Below are positions 36,770 through 45,392 of a DNA stretch of 64,000 nucleotides, in pieces. A program made the position numbers and the translations under genes. Below the pieces are notes generated by a model, which did not search any database, was not told the origin of the DNA, and was given only the letters and a program-made list of their open reading frames with translations. How positions within the stretch are numbered: position 1 is the stretch's first letter; every line of letters begins with the position of its first letter. Source of the stretch: an uncultured Spirochaetaceae bacterium (GTDB lineage Bacteria > Spirochaetota > Spirochaetia > Sphaerochaetales > Sphaerochaetaceae); NCBI GenBank assembly GCA_944390015.1, contig CALXOL010000004.1:62001-126000 (forward strand). Direction: 5' to 3'.

Positions 36770-37579
36770 ATGAAGAAAGTTTTATCTTTGTTATTGATTT
36801 CAGTTCTTGTCCTTACATCTACTTTCGCACAGGGTGTGAAGGATGATGGTGTGGATAACTCACTTAACGATGTTCTTGAAAGAGGAACATTTATTCTTGG
36901 TCTAGACGATTCTTTCCCTCCTATGGGCTATAGGGATGAGAATGGAGAGATCGTCGGGTTCGATATCGATACTGCAAGAGAAGTATGTAATCGCCTGGGT
37001 GTTGAGCTTGTAGCTCAGCCAATTGACTGGAATGCGAAGGAGCAGGAGCTTGCAACGGGAAATATCGACTGTATCTGGAATGGCTTTACAGTAACCGATG
37101 AGAGGAGAGAGCAGATGCTTTTCTCAGATCCTTATGTTGATAATGCCCAGGTAATAGTGGTAAGAGGGGACTCTCCGGTACAGACGATTGCCGACCTTGA
37201 AGGTGCGACAGTAGGCGTACAGGCAGGAAGTAGTGCTCAGGATGCGATAAACGATACCCCGGGATTTGTCGATACAATCGGAGAAGTTATCGAATTCAAG
37301 GAGAATCTTACGGCCCTGATGGATCTTGAAATCGGAGGTTGCGATGCCGTCGTCATGGATCTTCTCGTCGCAAATGATAATATCAACAGAAGTGGCAGTG
37401 ATTTCAGAATCCTTGATGAGACTCTTGTGAAAGAGGAGTATGCAATCGGATTTAGAAAGGGTGATGTGGCACTCAGGGATGCGGTCCAGAATGAGCTTGA
37501 TGCCATGGCAGCAGATGGAAAGCTTGCCGAGATCGCTACAAAGTGGTTCGGTGCCGATATCACGGTTGTTGGAAAATAA
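36770..37579 (+). CDS. polar amino-acid ABC transporter, substrate-binding protein
   Basis: A 269-residue family 3 solute-binding protein. Signal MKKVLSLLLISVLVLTSTFAQ, then LERGTFILGLDDSFPPMGYR and GFDIDTAREVCNRLGVEL for the N-lobe. Ligand features such as TVTDERREQMLFSDPY and GATVGVQAGSSAQDA are typical. Substrate is probably a polar or basic amino acid. AGGAGG precedes the ATG. First gene of a complete three-gene importer. Confidence 0.93.
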   Translation: MKKVLSLLLISVLVLTSTFAQGVKDDGVDNSLNDVLERGTFILGLDDSFPPMGYRDENGEIVGFDIDTAREVCNRLGVELVAQPIDWNAKEQELATGNIDCIWNGFTVTDERREQMLFSDPYVDNAQVIVVRGDSPVQTIADLEGATVGVQAGSSAQDAINDTPGFVDTIGEVIEFKENLTALMDLEIGGCDAVVMDLLVANDNINRSGSDFRILDETLVKEEYAIGFRKGDVALRDAVQNELDAMAADGKLAEIATKWFGADITVVGK

Positions 37580-37582
37580 TTT

Positions 37583-38218
37583 ATGCAGAATCTTATAATG
37601 CAGATGCTTGAAGGCACGGTAACGAGCCTTCAGGTATTTGTTCTTACATTAGTATTCTCACTCCCTTTGGGCTTTGTTGTCGCAAAGGGAAGGATGAGCA
37701 GAAATTTCCTGCTTCGTGGGATCGTAAACCTGTATATTCAGATAATGAGGGGAACACCTCTCATTCTTCAGCTCATATTCGTATACTTTGCACCTTATTA
37801 TGTAATTGGTGTCTCATATGACAGGTTTACTGCTGTAATTGTCGCATTCGTTCTGAATTACAGTGCATATTTCGCAGAGATTTACCGCTCTGGACTGCAA
37901 TCGATAGAGAAAGGCCAGTATGAGGCCTCGAAAGTCCTTGGTTTCTCAAAGGCACATACGTTTTTCTACATAGTCCTACCTCAGGTTATAAAAAGGATAT
38001 TGCCGTCCCTTGGTAATGAGGTGGTTACGCTCGTAAAAGATACTGCTCTTGCTCAGACTATAGGAGTTTCAGAACTCTTCAGAGTCGCTCAGAACGCCGC
38101 AAGCAGGATGTTCTCGACAATGCCTATCTTTATTGCAGGAGTTTTCTATTTCGTAATGAACTATATAGTTTCGAAGCTTTTTGATTTCTTTGAGAAGAAA
38201 CTGAATTACTATAGGTGA
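37583..38218 (+). CDS. amino-acid ABC transporter permease
   Basis: A 211-residue membrane protein of the HisMQ family with five hydrophobic segments. The EAA loop reads EASKVLGFSKAHTFFYIVLPQ. RGTPLILQLIFVYFA near residue 52 is the family signature. Starts three bases after the binding protein stop. Confidence 0.93.
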   Translation: MQNLIMQMLEGTVTSLQVFVLTLVFSLPLGFVVAKGRMSRNFLLRGIVNLYIQIMRGTPLILQLIFVYFAPYYVIGVSYDRFTAVIVAFVLNYSAYFAEIYRSGLQSIEKGQYEASKVLGFSKAHTFFYIVLPQVIKRILPSLGNEVVTLVKDTALAQTIGVSELFRVAQNAASRMFSTMPIFIAGVFYFVMNYIVSKLFDFFEKKLNYYR

Positions 38219-38222
38219 TAGC

Positions 38223-38972
38223 ATGAATGAACTGATGATAAAAGCAGATAATATTAGCAAGTCTTTCGGAACACTTGAGGTTCTTCATGATATCTCATTC
38301 TCACTGACAAAGGGTAATGTTCTTTCGATAATAGGCCCCTCGGGAAGTGGAAAGAGCACGCTTTTAAGAATCATAACACAACTTGAGAAAGCCGATGGGG
38401 GAACTCTTGAGATAAAAGGAAAGAAGCTCTTTGAAAACGGGGTATATGTGAAGCCGGAGGAGCAGAAGAGGATAGGGCGCTACACAGGGCTTGTATTCCA
38501 GTCTTTCAATCTCTTTCCTCATTTCTCAGTTTTAAGAAACATCACAGAGGCCCAGCGTGCCGTTCTTAAGAGAAGCAGGGAGGAGGCGGAGGAGAAAGCA
38601 TATGCACTCCTTAAAAGAATGAGTCTTGCCGATAAGGCTAAGAGCTATCCATGTGAGCTCTCTGGCGGGCAGATGCAGAGGGTGTCTATTGCAAGGGCTT
38701 TGGCTCTGGATCCCGAGATTCTCTTCTTTGATGAGCCTACAAGCGCACTTGATCCTGAGCTTACAAGAGAGATTCTGAATGTAATACGCTCACTTGCAGA
38801 GGAGAAGATGACGATGGTCGTCGTAACCCATGAGATGAATTTCGCAAAGGGGATTTCCGACCATGCGATCTTCATGGAAGGAGGGTATATAGTGGAAGAG
38901 GGGGATCCGATATCCCTATTTGAGAATCCACAGAACAAGAGAACTCAGGAATTTGTAAAGAGTTTCGGGTGA
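38223..38972 (+). CDS. amino-acid ABC transporter ATPase
   Basis: A 249-residue ABC ATPase: Walker A GPSGSGKST, signature LSGGQMQRVSIARAL, Walker B ILFFDEPTSALDPE, switch His in VVTHEM. The GlnQ/HisP-type YIVEEGDP end matches polar amino-acid importers. Four bases after the permease. Confidence 0.94.
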   Translation: MNELMIKADNISKSFGTLEVLHDISFSLTKGNVLSIIGPSGSGKSTLLRIITQLEKADGGTLEIKGKKLFENGVYVKPEEQKRIGRYTGLVFQSFNLFPHFSVLRNITEAQRAVLKRSREEAEEKAYALLKRMSLADKAKSYPCELSGGQMQRVSIARALALDPEILFFDEPTSALDPELTREILNVIRSLAEEKMTMVVVTHEMNFAKGISDHAIFMEGGYIVEEGDPISLFENPQNKRTQEFVKSFG

Positions 38973-38979
38973 AAGAAGG

Positions 38980-39008
38980 AAAGCATCTCGTAAGATAGAT
39001 GCTTTTTT
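38980..39008 (+). terminator. intrinsic terminator of the amino-acid ABC operon
   Basis: Nine-base-pair stem AAAGCATCT (38980-38988) with AGATGCTTT (38997-39005), continuing into six Ts (39003-39008). Eight bases past the stop. Confidence 0.85.
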
Positions 39009-39057
39009 CATGGCAGATGATTAATTACACTTGCTTTGGACAAAAAGAAAATAATAT

Positions 39058-39128
39058 GGACATGGTGGGGGTCGGACCCACCGCCCCTTCCGTGTGAAGG
39101 AAGTGCTCTCCCGCTGAGCTACATGTCC
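39058..39128 (-). tRNA. tRNA-Val (CAC)
   Basis: Minus-strand cloverleaf of 71 bases. The acceptor stem GGACATG/CATGTCC pairs perfectly. The D arm is GCTC...GAGC, the anticodon loop TTCACAC is closed by CTTCC/GGAAG, and the T arm is GTGGG/CCCAC. The CCA end is not encoded. It lies between the amino-acid operon terminator and ispF. Confidence 0.95.
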
Positions 39129-39175
39129 TTTTCTTGGTGATTATAAACTAATATTGTTTTTTGTTCTATTGTTTT

Positions 39176-39637
39176 TCAGTTGTTTATTAGAACAACAGCA
39201 TAGGCTTCGATTGCTTCTCCTTTTCCTGTTGAATCCACACCCTCATGGGTTTTCGCTTTTACGGATATCATATCGATGTGGGTATTGAGAATAAGTGCCA
39301 GTGTCTTCCTTATTTCTTCGATATAGGGCTTCAGTTTCACCTTCTCGAGTACTACGGTAGAATCTATGTTCACTATATTTGCATTCGTTATTTTAAGTGT
39401 TTCCTTCAGAAGTTCTTTTGAATCTGCATTCCTGTAGCGCTCGTCAGATGGAGGAAAGTGCATTCCGATATCCCCCTTTGCTGTGGCTCCAAGAAGGGCG
39501 TCTATTATTGCATGAATAAGTACATCCCCATCGCTATGGGCATCTTCTCCGAATTGTGATGGGATGTTGATGCCCCCGATTATCAGAGGTCTTCCTTCTA
39601 TCAGGCGATGATTGTCATAGCCGAATCCGATTCTCAT
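39176..39637 (-). CDS. ispF: 2-C-methyl-D-erythritol 2,4-cyclodiphosphate synthase
   Basis: MEP pathway enzyme forming the cyclodiphosphate. The 153-residue protein has the metal ligands GYDNHRL (Asp, His) and AHSDGDVLIHA, plus IGMHFPPSD and KAKTHEGVDSTGKGE. It overlaps ispD by four bases. Confidence 0.95.
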   Translation of the reverse strand: MRIGFGYDNHRLIEGRPLIIGGINIPSQFGEDAHSDGDVLIHAIIDALLGATAKGDIGMHFPPSDERYRNADSKELLKETLKITNANIVNIDSTVVLEKVKLKPYIEEIRKTLALILNTHIDMISVKAKTHEGVDSTGKGEAIEAYAVVLINN

Positions 39638-40434
39638 TCTTCTTCCCCATTCGAGAATAGAAGCTCTCTCATTCGTCTGGTGGCTTTCGCACTCTTTCGT
39701 CCCTCTTCTCTCTGTCTCAGATATTCTCTTATCTGGTTATCTGCATCAGGGATATCGCTTATATATGTTATCTTCCAGTTCTCATTGCTCCCTTGTACCG
39801 GCATACATTTATGTCCTGCTTCAAGGTAGATTTCGATATCATCACTGGCATTGCTGTTGTTGGATGAATTATGTGCATCGAGTATTTCCCTGTATCTGAA
39901 AATCTGAGGAGTCTGGACGCGTACAAGACCTAAGCGGTCCACACTGTCTTTTATCATGCCGTCCTCTCCAAGTCTTTTAACACTGTCGTTTATCCTTATG
40001 GCAGGTGCGGCAGAACCTGCGATGGTTGCGGCTGCGAGGGTTTTTATTATGAGGTCAGGAGTGATGAAGGGGCGTGCTCCGTCATGGATTGCGACATACT
40101 CGATATTGCTCTCAAAGCTTCTGAGTGCATTAAGGGCTTTTGAGACACTTTCTTTCCTCGTCCTTCCCCCTGGGATTATAAGAAATGGTATCGTGTTTAT
40201 GTCTGCAAGATCCTCAAGGGCGATCAGTGTCTCATCTTCAGATCCTTCAGGGCAGGTGATGCATACGGCTGCTAGTCCTGGGATTTCAAAAAAGGGTTCT
40301 GCTGCCCTGTATAATACCGTATGGCCGTTAATGCTCAGGTATTCTTTTTTTACACTCTCTTTCTGATTTTTATTAAAACGCTCAGATTTTCCTGCCGCTG
40401 TTATTATCGCTGCAAATGATGGGAAATTATTCAT
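39634..40434 (-). CDS. ispD: 2-C-methyl-D-erythritol 4-phosphate cytidylyltransferase
   Basis: MEP pathway CTP transferase of 266 residues. Nucleotide-binding start AAIITAAGKSERF, then VAIHDGARPF and TPQIFRYREI. It is longer than most IspD (about 230), with a basic C-terminal tail (REEGRKSAKATRRMRE). In the carD-ispD-ispF operon. Confidence 0.94.
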   Translation of the reverse strand: MNNFPSFAAIITAAGKSERFNKNQKESVKKEYLSINGHTVLYRAAEPFFEIPGLAAVCITCPEGSEDETLIALEDLADINTIPFLIIPGGRTRKESVSKALNALRSFESNIEYVAIHDGARPFITPDLIIKTLAAATIAGSAAPAIRINDSVKRLGEDGMIKDSVDRLGLVRVQTPQIFRYREILDAHNSSNNSNASDDIEIYLEAGHKCMPVQGSNENWKITYISDIPDADNQIREYLRQREEGRKSAKATRRMRELLFSNGEEE

Positions 40435-40449
40435 TCATACTCCGTTTTC

Positions 40450-40968
40450 TCAGATAGGTGCGCTCTTAAGCTTCTCCAGATGGCTGAATATCGTTCTTTT
40501 CGCACTCTCCGAATCAATACCTAGCACAGAAGAGCATTCATCTACAAGATGTGTGAGTGCGGTTTCAAATAATCTGCGTTCCTGGATTGGAAGATCTCTT
40601 ACCTTCTGCCTGTTATATAGGATGTTAACTACTGCAGCGACATTCGCTATTGTTCCTGTCTTGAGAAGATTCATCTGCATCTGCTGCCTGCTTTTCCAGT
40701 CAGATGCATGGAGATCCTTCTTCTCAGAGAGACTCATTATGGCTTTCTTCGTCTCTTCTTTTTTTGAAAGTCTTCTCAGCCCAAGAGTCTCCGCATTGCC
40801 TTTAGGAAGAAGGATGTTCATGTCGAGGGAAGGGATGGTAATCACATAATATTCCACACTTTCCCCGTTAAGGTTTTTCTCTGTTATATCGCTTATTATG
40901 CCTACTCCATGAGTAGGGTAGACGACTTTCTCGCCTATAGAAAATCCTTTTTTCCTATCGTCTCCCAT
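40450..40968 (-). CDS. carD: CarD/CdnL family RNA polymerase-binding regulator
   Basis: A 172-residue protein with the N-terminal RNAP interaction (Tudor-like) domain FSIGEKVVYPTHGVGIISDI and a helical C-terminal DNA-binding domain (WKSRQQMQMNLLKTGTIANVAAVVNILY). CarD stabilises open complexes, notably at rRNA promoters. The -10 element TACAAT (40978-40983) ends nine bases before the ATG. No Shine-Dalgarno sequence is visible. Confidence 0.92.
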   Translation of the reverse strand: MGDDRKKGFSIGEKVVYPTHGVGIISDITEKNLNGESVEYYVITIPSLDMNILLPKGNAETLGLRRLSKKEETKKAIMSLSEKKDLHASDWKSRQQMQMNLLKTGTIANVAAVVNILYNRQKVRDLPIQERRLFETALTHLVDECSSVLGIDSESAKRTIFSHLEKLKSAPI

Positions 40969-41079
40969 AGCTTTATTATTGTACCATAGCTTTAAAGATT
41001 TTTGATAACTCTTTTTTCTATGTTCATTGCCGGATTATTCATTCTTCCATTTTTCTTTTCGAGAATTTATACTCTAATC

Positions 41080-42588
41080 ATGAGCAAAGAAAGATACATG
41101 GGGATTCTTATTCACCCGACAAGTTTTTACTCTCCGTTCGCAGTAGGGGACCTAGGAGATGAGGCTCATGCCTTTATCGATATCGCATCGGAAAACAAGA
41201 TACGGCTATGGCAGGTACTTCCACTCGGGCCTACCGGTTACGGAGACAGCCCGTATGCTCCACGCAGTACTTTCGCAGGTAATGAACTGCTGATAGATCT
41301 CAAAACCCTTTATCTGGATGGATATCTGGAAATAGAGGACATAATGAGGGATGATGATCCATCGGAGAGGGTGGATTATGGAAAAGCAAGGAATATAAAA
41401 TTCCCGTTATTGAGAAAGGCTGCAAAGACCTTCCTTAAAAGTGCCAAAGGGAATAAGGACTATCAGGAATTTTTGAAAAACGAGGACTGGTGGCTCTCCG
41501 ATTATGCACTCTATCAGGTACTTTGCGACCTGTATAATGACTCAAGATGGTTCTCCTCATGGCCAATTGAGCTTAAAAATCGCATCCCTTCTGCGCTTGA
41601 GAAAGTTGAAAAGGAAAGGAAGGATGAGATTGAGGTATGGAAGGTTCTGCAGTTCTTCTTCCGTACCCAGTGGCTTGCCTTGAAGAGTTATGCGAATGAG
41701 AAAGGAATTAAGATCATAGGGGATATTCCAATCTTTGTAGCACCGGATAGCGTAGATGCCTGGACGAACAGGAATCTGCTTAAAATAGATCAGGATGGTA
41801 ATCAGGAGGTATCAAGCGGTGTTCCGCCAGATGCCTTCAGTGCCACAGGGCAGCTATGGGGAAATCCTCTTTACAGATGGAGTGAGCATGAGAAGACGGG
41901 TTTTGCCTGGTGGATATCCCGCCTTAGGGAGACTTTGAAGCTTTGTGATATCGTGCGAATCGATCATTTCCGTGGCTTATCTGCGTGCTGGGAGGTTCCT
42001 AGAGGGGAAGAGACCGCTATTAACGGCAAGTGGGTGAAGAGCCCGGGAAAGGAGCTTTTAAATGCAGCGAAAGAGGCTCTCGGGAGAGATCTACCAATCA
42101 TAGCAGAGGATCTTGGTGTTATAACCGATGATGTCATTGCGCTAAGAGATTCTTTCAATCTGCCTGGGATGAAGATTCTTCAGTTCGCATTCTCAAGGAA
42201 TGAGGATGGGGAGCTTGATGCGGATAATCTCTATCTTCCTCACAACATCGGACCGAATTCAATCGTCTATACGGGCACTCATGATAACAATACCTCATGC
42301 GGATGGTATGATGAATTAAGTGATGCTGATAAGGACCTTGTTAGAAGGTATTTCGAATGCCCTGATGATCAGGCAATCTGGCAGATGATAAGACATGCGA
42401 TGATGACGAATGCCAAATATGTGGTAATACCGATGCAGGATCTTTTGATGCTTGGATCGGATGCGAGGATGAATACTCCAAGCACATGCGGCTCTTCCAA
42501 CTGGTCCTGGAGGCTTAAAAAAGGGGAGATCTCAAGCCCCAACTGGTCTAGGATCCATTATCTTATCAAACTTTATGGAAGGTGCTGA
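41080..42588 (+). CDS. malQ: 4-alpha-glucanotransferase (GH77)
   Basis: Rearranges alpha-1,4-glucans. The 502-residue length and motifs (QVLPLGPTGYGDSPYAPRS, RIDHFRGL with nucleophile Asp, IAEDLGVI with acid/base Glu, GTHDNNTSCGW) fit MalQ. Start 41080 is chosen over an in-frame codon at 41002, which would add a hydrophobic stretch. TATACT (41068-41073) ends six bases before it and there is no ribosome site. rsmE follows at once. Confidence 0.95.
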   Translation: MSKERYMGILIHPTSFYSPFAVGDLGDEAHAFIDIASENKIRLWQVLPLGPTGYGDSPYAPRSTFAGNELLIDLKTLYLDGYLEIEDIMRDDDPSERVDYGKARNIKFPLLRKAAKTFLKSAKGNKDYQEFLKNEDWWLSDYALYQVLCDLYNDSRWFSSWPIELKNRIPSALEKVEKERKDEIEVWKVLQFFFRTQWLALKSYANEKGIKIIGDIPIFVAPDSVDAWTNRNLLKIDQDGNQEVSSGVPPDAFSATGQLWGNPLYRWSEHEKTGFAWWISRLRETLKLCDIVRIDHFRGLSACWEVPRGEETAINGKWVKSPGKELLNAAKEALGRDLPIIAEDLGVITDDVIALRDSFNLPGMKILQFAFSRNEDGELDADNLYLPHNIGPNSIVYTGTHDNNTSCGWYDELSDADKDLVRRYFECPDDQAIWQMIRHAMMTNAKYVVIPMQDLLMLGSDARMNTPSTCGSSNWSWRLKKGEISSPNWSRIHYLIKLYGRC

Positions 42589-43293
42589 TTGAACATCATA
42601 TTATTTGAAAGCAAGCCATCGTTCATCCCTATCTCCGATGAGAGGGCAAAGCATATTTTAACCGTGCTGCGCTTAAAACAGGGTGATGAGTTCAAAGCCG
42701 GTATCATAAATGGAGATGGGATAAGATGTCGTATTACATCCATATCTGATGATGGGATAAGTGTCGAGTGCGAGAGTGCAGGGGATTTAAGCAGCCTTTT
42801 CCCTCTTACTTTGATGCTGGCCGAGGTCAGACCTATTTCCATGCGGAGGATACTGAGGGAAGCCGTAAGCATAGGGGTTGGCCGGATAATGCTATTAATC
42901 AGTGATCTTGGGGAAAAAAGCTATGCCTCAGCAGGGCTATATAGGAGCGGAGAGTATAAGAAGATTCTGCTCGATGGGGCGATGCAGTCCGGTTTCACAG
43001 GTGTTCCTCCCGTCGATTTCTTCTCATCTCTGGATGATGCTGTTGCCTCTGTTGATACTGATAATCGTATTCTTTTAGATAACGTAATAGGAGTGGAGAG
43101 GCTCTCGCATATGCATTTATCAGGCAGTGTGACTATTGCAATAGGACCTGAGAGAGGTTGGAGCGACAGGGAAAGAAATGTTATGCTTGAAAGTGGTTTC
43201 TCTCCTGCGATAATCGGCAACCGCATTTTAAGGACGGAGACCGCCGCAGTAGCATCAGCGATGATGAGTCTTGCGGCAATGGACTTGATATAG
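42589..43293 (+). CDS. rsmE: 16S rRNA m3U1498 methyltransferase RsmE
   Basis: A 234-residue SPOUT-fold methyltransferase. N-terminal PUA-like DERAKHILTVLRLKQGDEF, C-terminal knot with IAIGPERGWSDRERNVM and ILRTETAAVASA. The start is TTG directly after the malQ TGA (TGATTG), so translation is re-initiation coupled. Confidence 0.93.
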   Translation: MNIILFESKPSFIPISDERAKHILTVLRLKQGDEFKAGIINGDGIRCRITSISDDGISVECESAGDLSSLFPLTLMLAEVRPISMRRILREAVSIGVGRIMLLISDLGEKSYASAGLYRSGEYKKILLDGAMQSGFTGVPPVDFFSSLDDAVASVDTDNRILLDNVIGVERLSHMHLSGSVTIAIGPERGWSDRERNVMLESGFSPAIIGNRILRTETAAVASAMMSLAAMDLI

Positions 43294-43302
43294 GAGGAAG
43301 TT

Positions 43303-44121
43303 ATGCATTCCGTAGTAGAAGCAGCAGAGAAGATACTTGATAAGGAGTTCCCGGTTCTGGATCACGGCTTTGTTCGTCTGGTCGATTACATGGGTAGTGA
43401 TGACAGGATCGTACAGAGCGCACGTGTAAGCTATGGGGAGGGAACCAAGACTTACCGTCAGGATAAGGGACTTATTAATTATCTTTTGAGAAACGACCAT
43501 ACGTCACCTTTTGAGCAGGTGGTTTTTACATTTCACGTTAAGATGCCTATTTTCGTTGCCCGTCAGTGGGTGCGTCATAGGACTGGAAGGATGAATGAGA
43601 TATCTGGACGTTATTCGGTTATGAAGGATGAGTGTTATATCCCAGCCAAGGAGCACATAGCACTTCAGAGCGAGGATAACAAGCAGGGACGAAAAGATGA
43701 TGCTGTCGATGATGAGACTGCAGCAAAAGTGCAGAGTCTTCTACAGAAGGAGCAGGAGAGCATATTCTCTACCTATCATGAACTTCTGGATATGGGTATA
43801 GCACGTGAGATTTCAAGAATAGATCTTCCTCTCTCCCTTTATACTGAATTCTACTGGCAGATGGATCTGCACAATCTGTTCCATTTCCTGGCACTGAGGA
43901 TGGAAGGGCATGCACAGTACGAGATAAGGGAATATGCGAATGTCATGTTTGAAATCGTAAAGACCGTATGTCCGATTGCCGCCGAGGCTTTTGAGAACCA
44001 TAAGCTGAACGGGGTAAGCCTCTCTGGAAAAGAGAAGGAGGCCGTGAGAAAGATTCTTTCAGGAGAAGAAAATCCGCTTAGCGGAAGAGAAAAGGAGATA
44101 TTCCTATCTAAATTGAATTAA
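43303..44121 (+). CDS. thyX: flavin-dependent thymidylate synthase
   Basis: Makes dTMP using FADH2. The 272-residue protein contains the ThyX motif RHRTGRMNEISGRY. AGGAGG begins inside the rsmE stop. Convergent, with 14 bases overlap, to the SPL-like gene. Confidence 0.95.
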   Translation: MHSVVEAAEKILDKEFPVLDHGFVRLVDYMGSDDRIVQSARVSYGEGTKTYRQDKGLINYLLRNDHTSPFEQVVFTFHVKMPIFVARQWVRHRTGRMNEISGRYSVMKDECYIPAKEHIALQSEDNKQGRKDDAVDDETAAKVQSLLQKEQESIFSTYHELLDMGIAREISRIDLPLSLYTEFYWQMDLHNLFHFLALRMEGHAQYEIREYANVMFEIVKTVCPIAAEAFENHKLNGVSLSGKEKEAVRKILSGEENPLSGREKEIFLSKLN

Positions 44122-45340
44122 TCTTCTCGAAATAGTGTTTTCTCATATCGCTCTCGAAGTCCTTATCGCATTTGTACTCCCTTTTAAGGACTGGGAGCCA
44201 TAGCCTTGGATCTTCAAGGCAAAGATATGTGAAAATCTGATTGATAAAGCAAGGGGAGAAGCTTGAAAAGAGGTGTGAGAACATCTCTTTTTTTATTTCA
44301 AACGGATAGGTGTATTTACCTGCGCTCAGCGTCTTCTCCATCTGGATGACTCTCGTCTTCACTTTCTTCTCTCTTATGAATCTCAGGTTCTCTTTTGTGA
44401 ATATAAGCGTACCTGAGCTGATCATAAGTATCTCTTTTGGTGAAAATCGTCTCTCTATCTCCCTTACTACGGCTTCGTATTCCTCTCTCCAGCCTTTAAA
44501 ATGCACCATTGGGTGGATATGGAACCCTACAAGAGAGCCGTTATCTCTTGCTCTCTCGGCCGCTTCAAGTCTTTTTTCAAGACTTGCCGTTCCTCTCTCC
44601 TCCTTTTCGATTATGGTCTTCGCATTCAGCGACCATGTGAATACCATGTTTCTCGGATACTTTCTGTTAAACACATCGCGGGAGGCTTTGCTTTTGAGCT
44701 CTATTACTATCTCTGGATGTTTCTCTGCAAAGTATGCTAGATCAGAAAGGGTTGAATAGTCATCACCGAGAAAGAGTGAGTCCGATGCCTGACCTGTTCC
44801 TATATGCCAGATGGAATCATCGAGAGCTAAAGAATCAAGCTTGTTTCTTAAATCAGATATGACTCTTATCCTGTTCTTATCATAGAATGCCTGTACTGAG
44901 CAGTAGGAGCAGGAGAATGCACACTGTGTGATGACATCGAGCGTTCTAAGTTTGCAGCATCTGGTCTCTTCCCCGTCTATCGGGCATGGACAGCGTCCGA
45001 ATCCGAGCGTGCTGTCTTCCATTAATATGCTGAGCTTCTCTCTTTCAGCTCTTAGTGAAGGGAAATCAGAGTAATCTATCTCGTTCCTCTCTAAATCTTT
45101 CATCACTTTTCTCATTGAGGCGATGAAAGCTTTTCTCCTCATTCCCTTATCTGAGGAAAGAATCCTATCCATGTCTATCATGGATTTCAATCCATCCATG
45201 CCGAAGAGCATCAGGTCAATCTCATTCTTAATCAGTTCAAGCTGGCTTTGCTCACTAAGCCCAAATAGGGCTATGAGTTCCTTTGCCTCAATTCTCCTTT
45301 TCTCATCAAGGCTGCTTAATAGGCTTTCTTTCGCATTCAT
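44108..45340 (-). CDS. spore photoproduct lyase-like radical SAM protein
   Basis: A 410-residue protein with a radical SAM cluster motif CAFSCSYC (near residue 141) and an upstream Cys-rich stretch CPCPIDGEETRCC, as in the SplB-related family. Spore photoproduct lyase repairs a thymine photoproduct, but this organism is unlikely to sporulate, so the actual substrate is unknown. TATAAA (45350-45355) ends nine bases before the ATG with no ribosome binding site. Back to back with uvrC, only 52 bases apart. Confidence 0.8.
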   Translation of the reverse strand: MNAKESLLSSLDEKRRIEAKELIALFGLSEQSQLELIKNEIDLMLFGMDGLKSMIDMDRILSSDKGMRRKAFIASMRKVMKDLERNEIDYSDFPSLRAEREKLSILMEDSTLGFGRCPCPIDGEETRCCKLRTLDVITQCAFSCSYCSVQAFYDKNRIRVISDLRNKLDSLALDDSIWHIGTGQASDSLFLGDDYSTLSDLAYFAEKHPEIVIELKSKASRDVFNRKYPRNMVFTWSLNAKTIIEKEERGTASLEKRLEAAERARDNGSLVGFHIHPMVHFKGWREEYEAVVREIERRFSPKEILMISSGTLIFTKENLRFIREKKVKTRVIQMEKTLSAGKYTYPFEIKKEMFSHLFSSFSPCFINQIFTYLCLEDPRLWLPVLKREYKCDKDFESDMRKHYFEKINSI

Positions 45341-45355
45341 CAGATGAATTTTATA

Positions 45356-45384
45356 TTGCCAAACTCTTTTCGTCCATATATCTT
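45356..45384 (+). promoter_or_regulatory. promoter of uvrC
   Basis: TTGCCA (45356-45361), 17-base spacer, TATCTT (45379-45384), eight bases to the ATG at 45393. No ribosome binding site. It abuts the -10 (45350-45355, minus) of the SPL-like gene. Confidence 0.62.
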
Positions 45385-45392
45385 ATCTAGGT

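Noticed and set aside
44310-44759. 149-codon plus-strand frame
   Set aside because: Antisense to the radical SAM gene, without ribosome site or recognisable domain.
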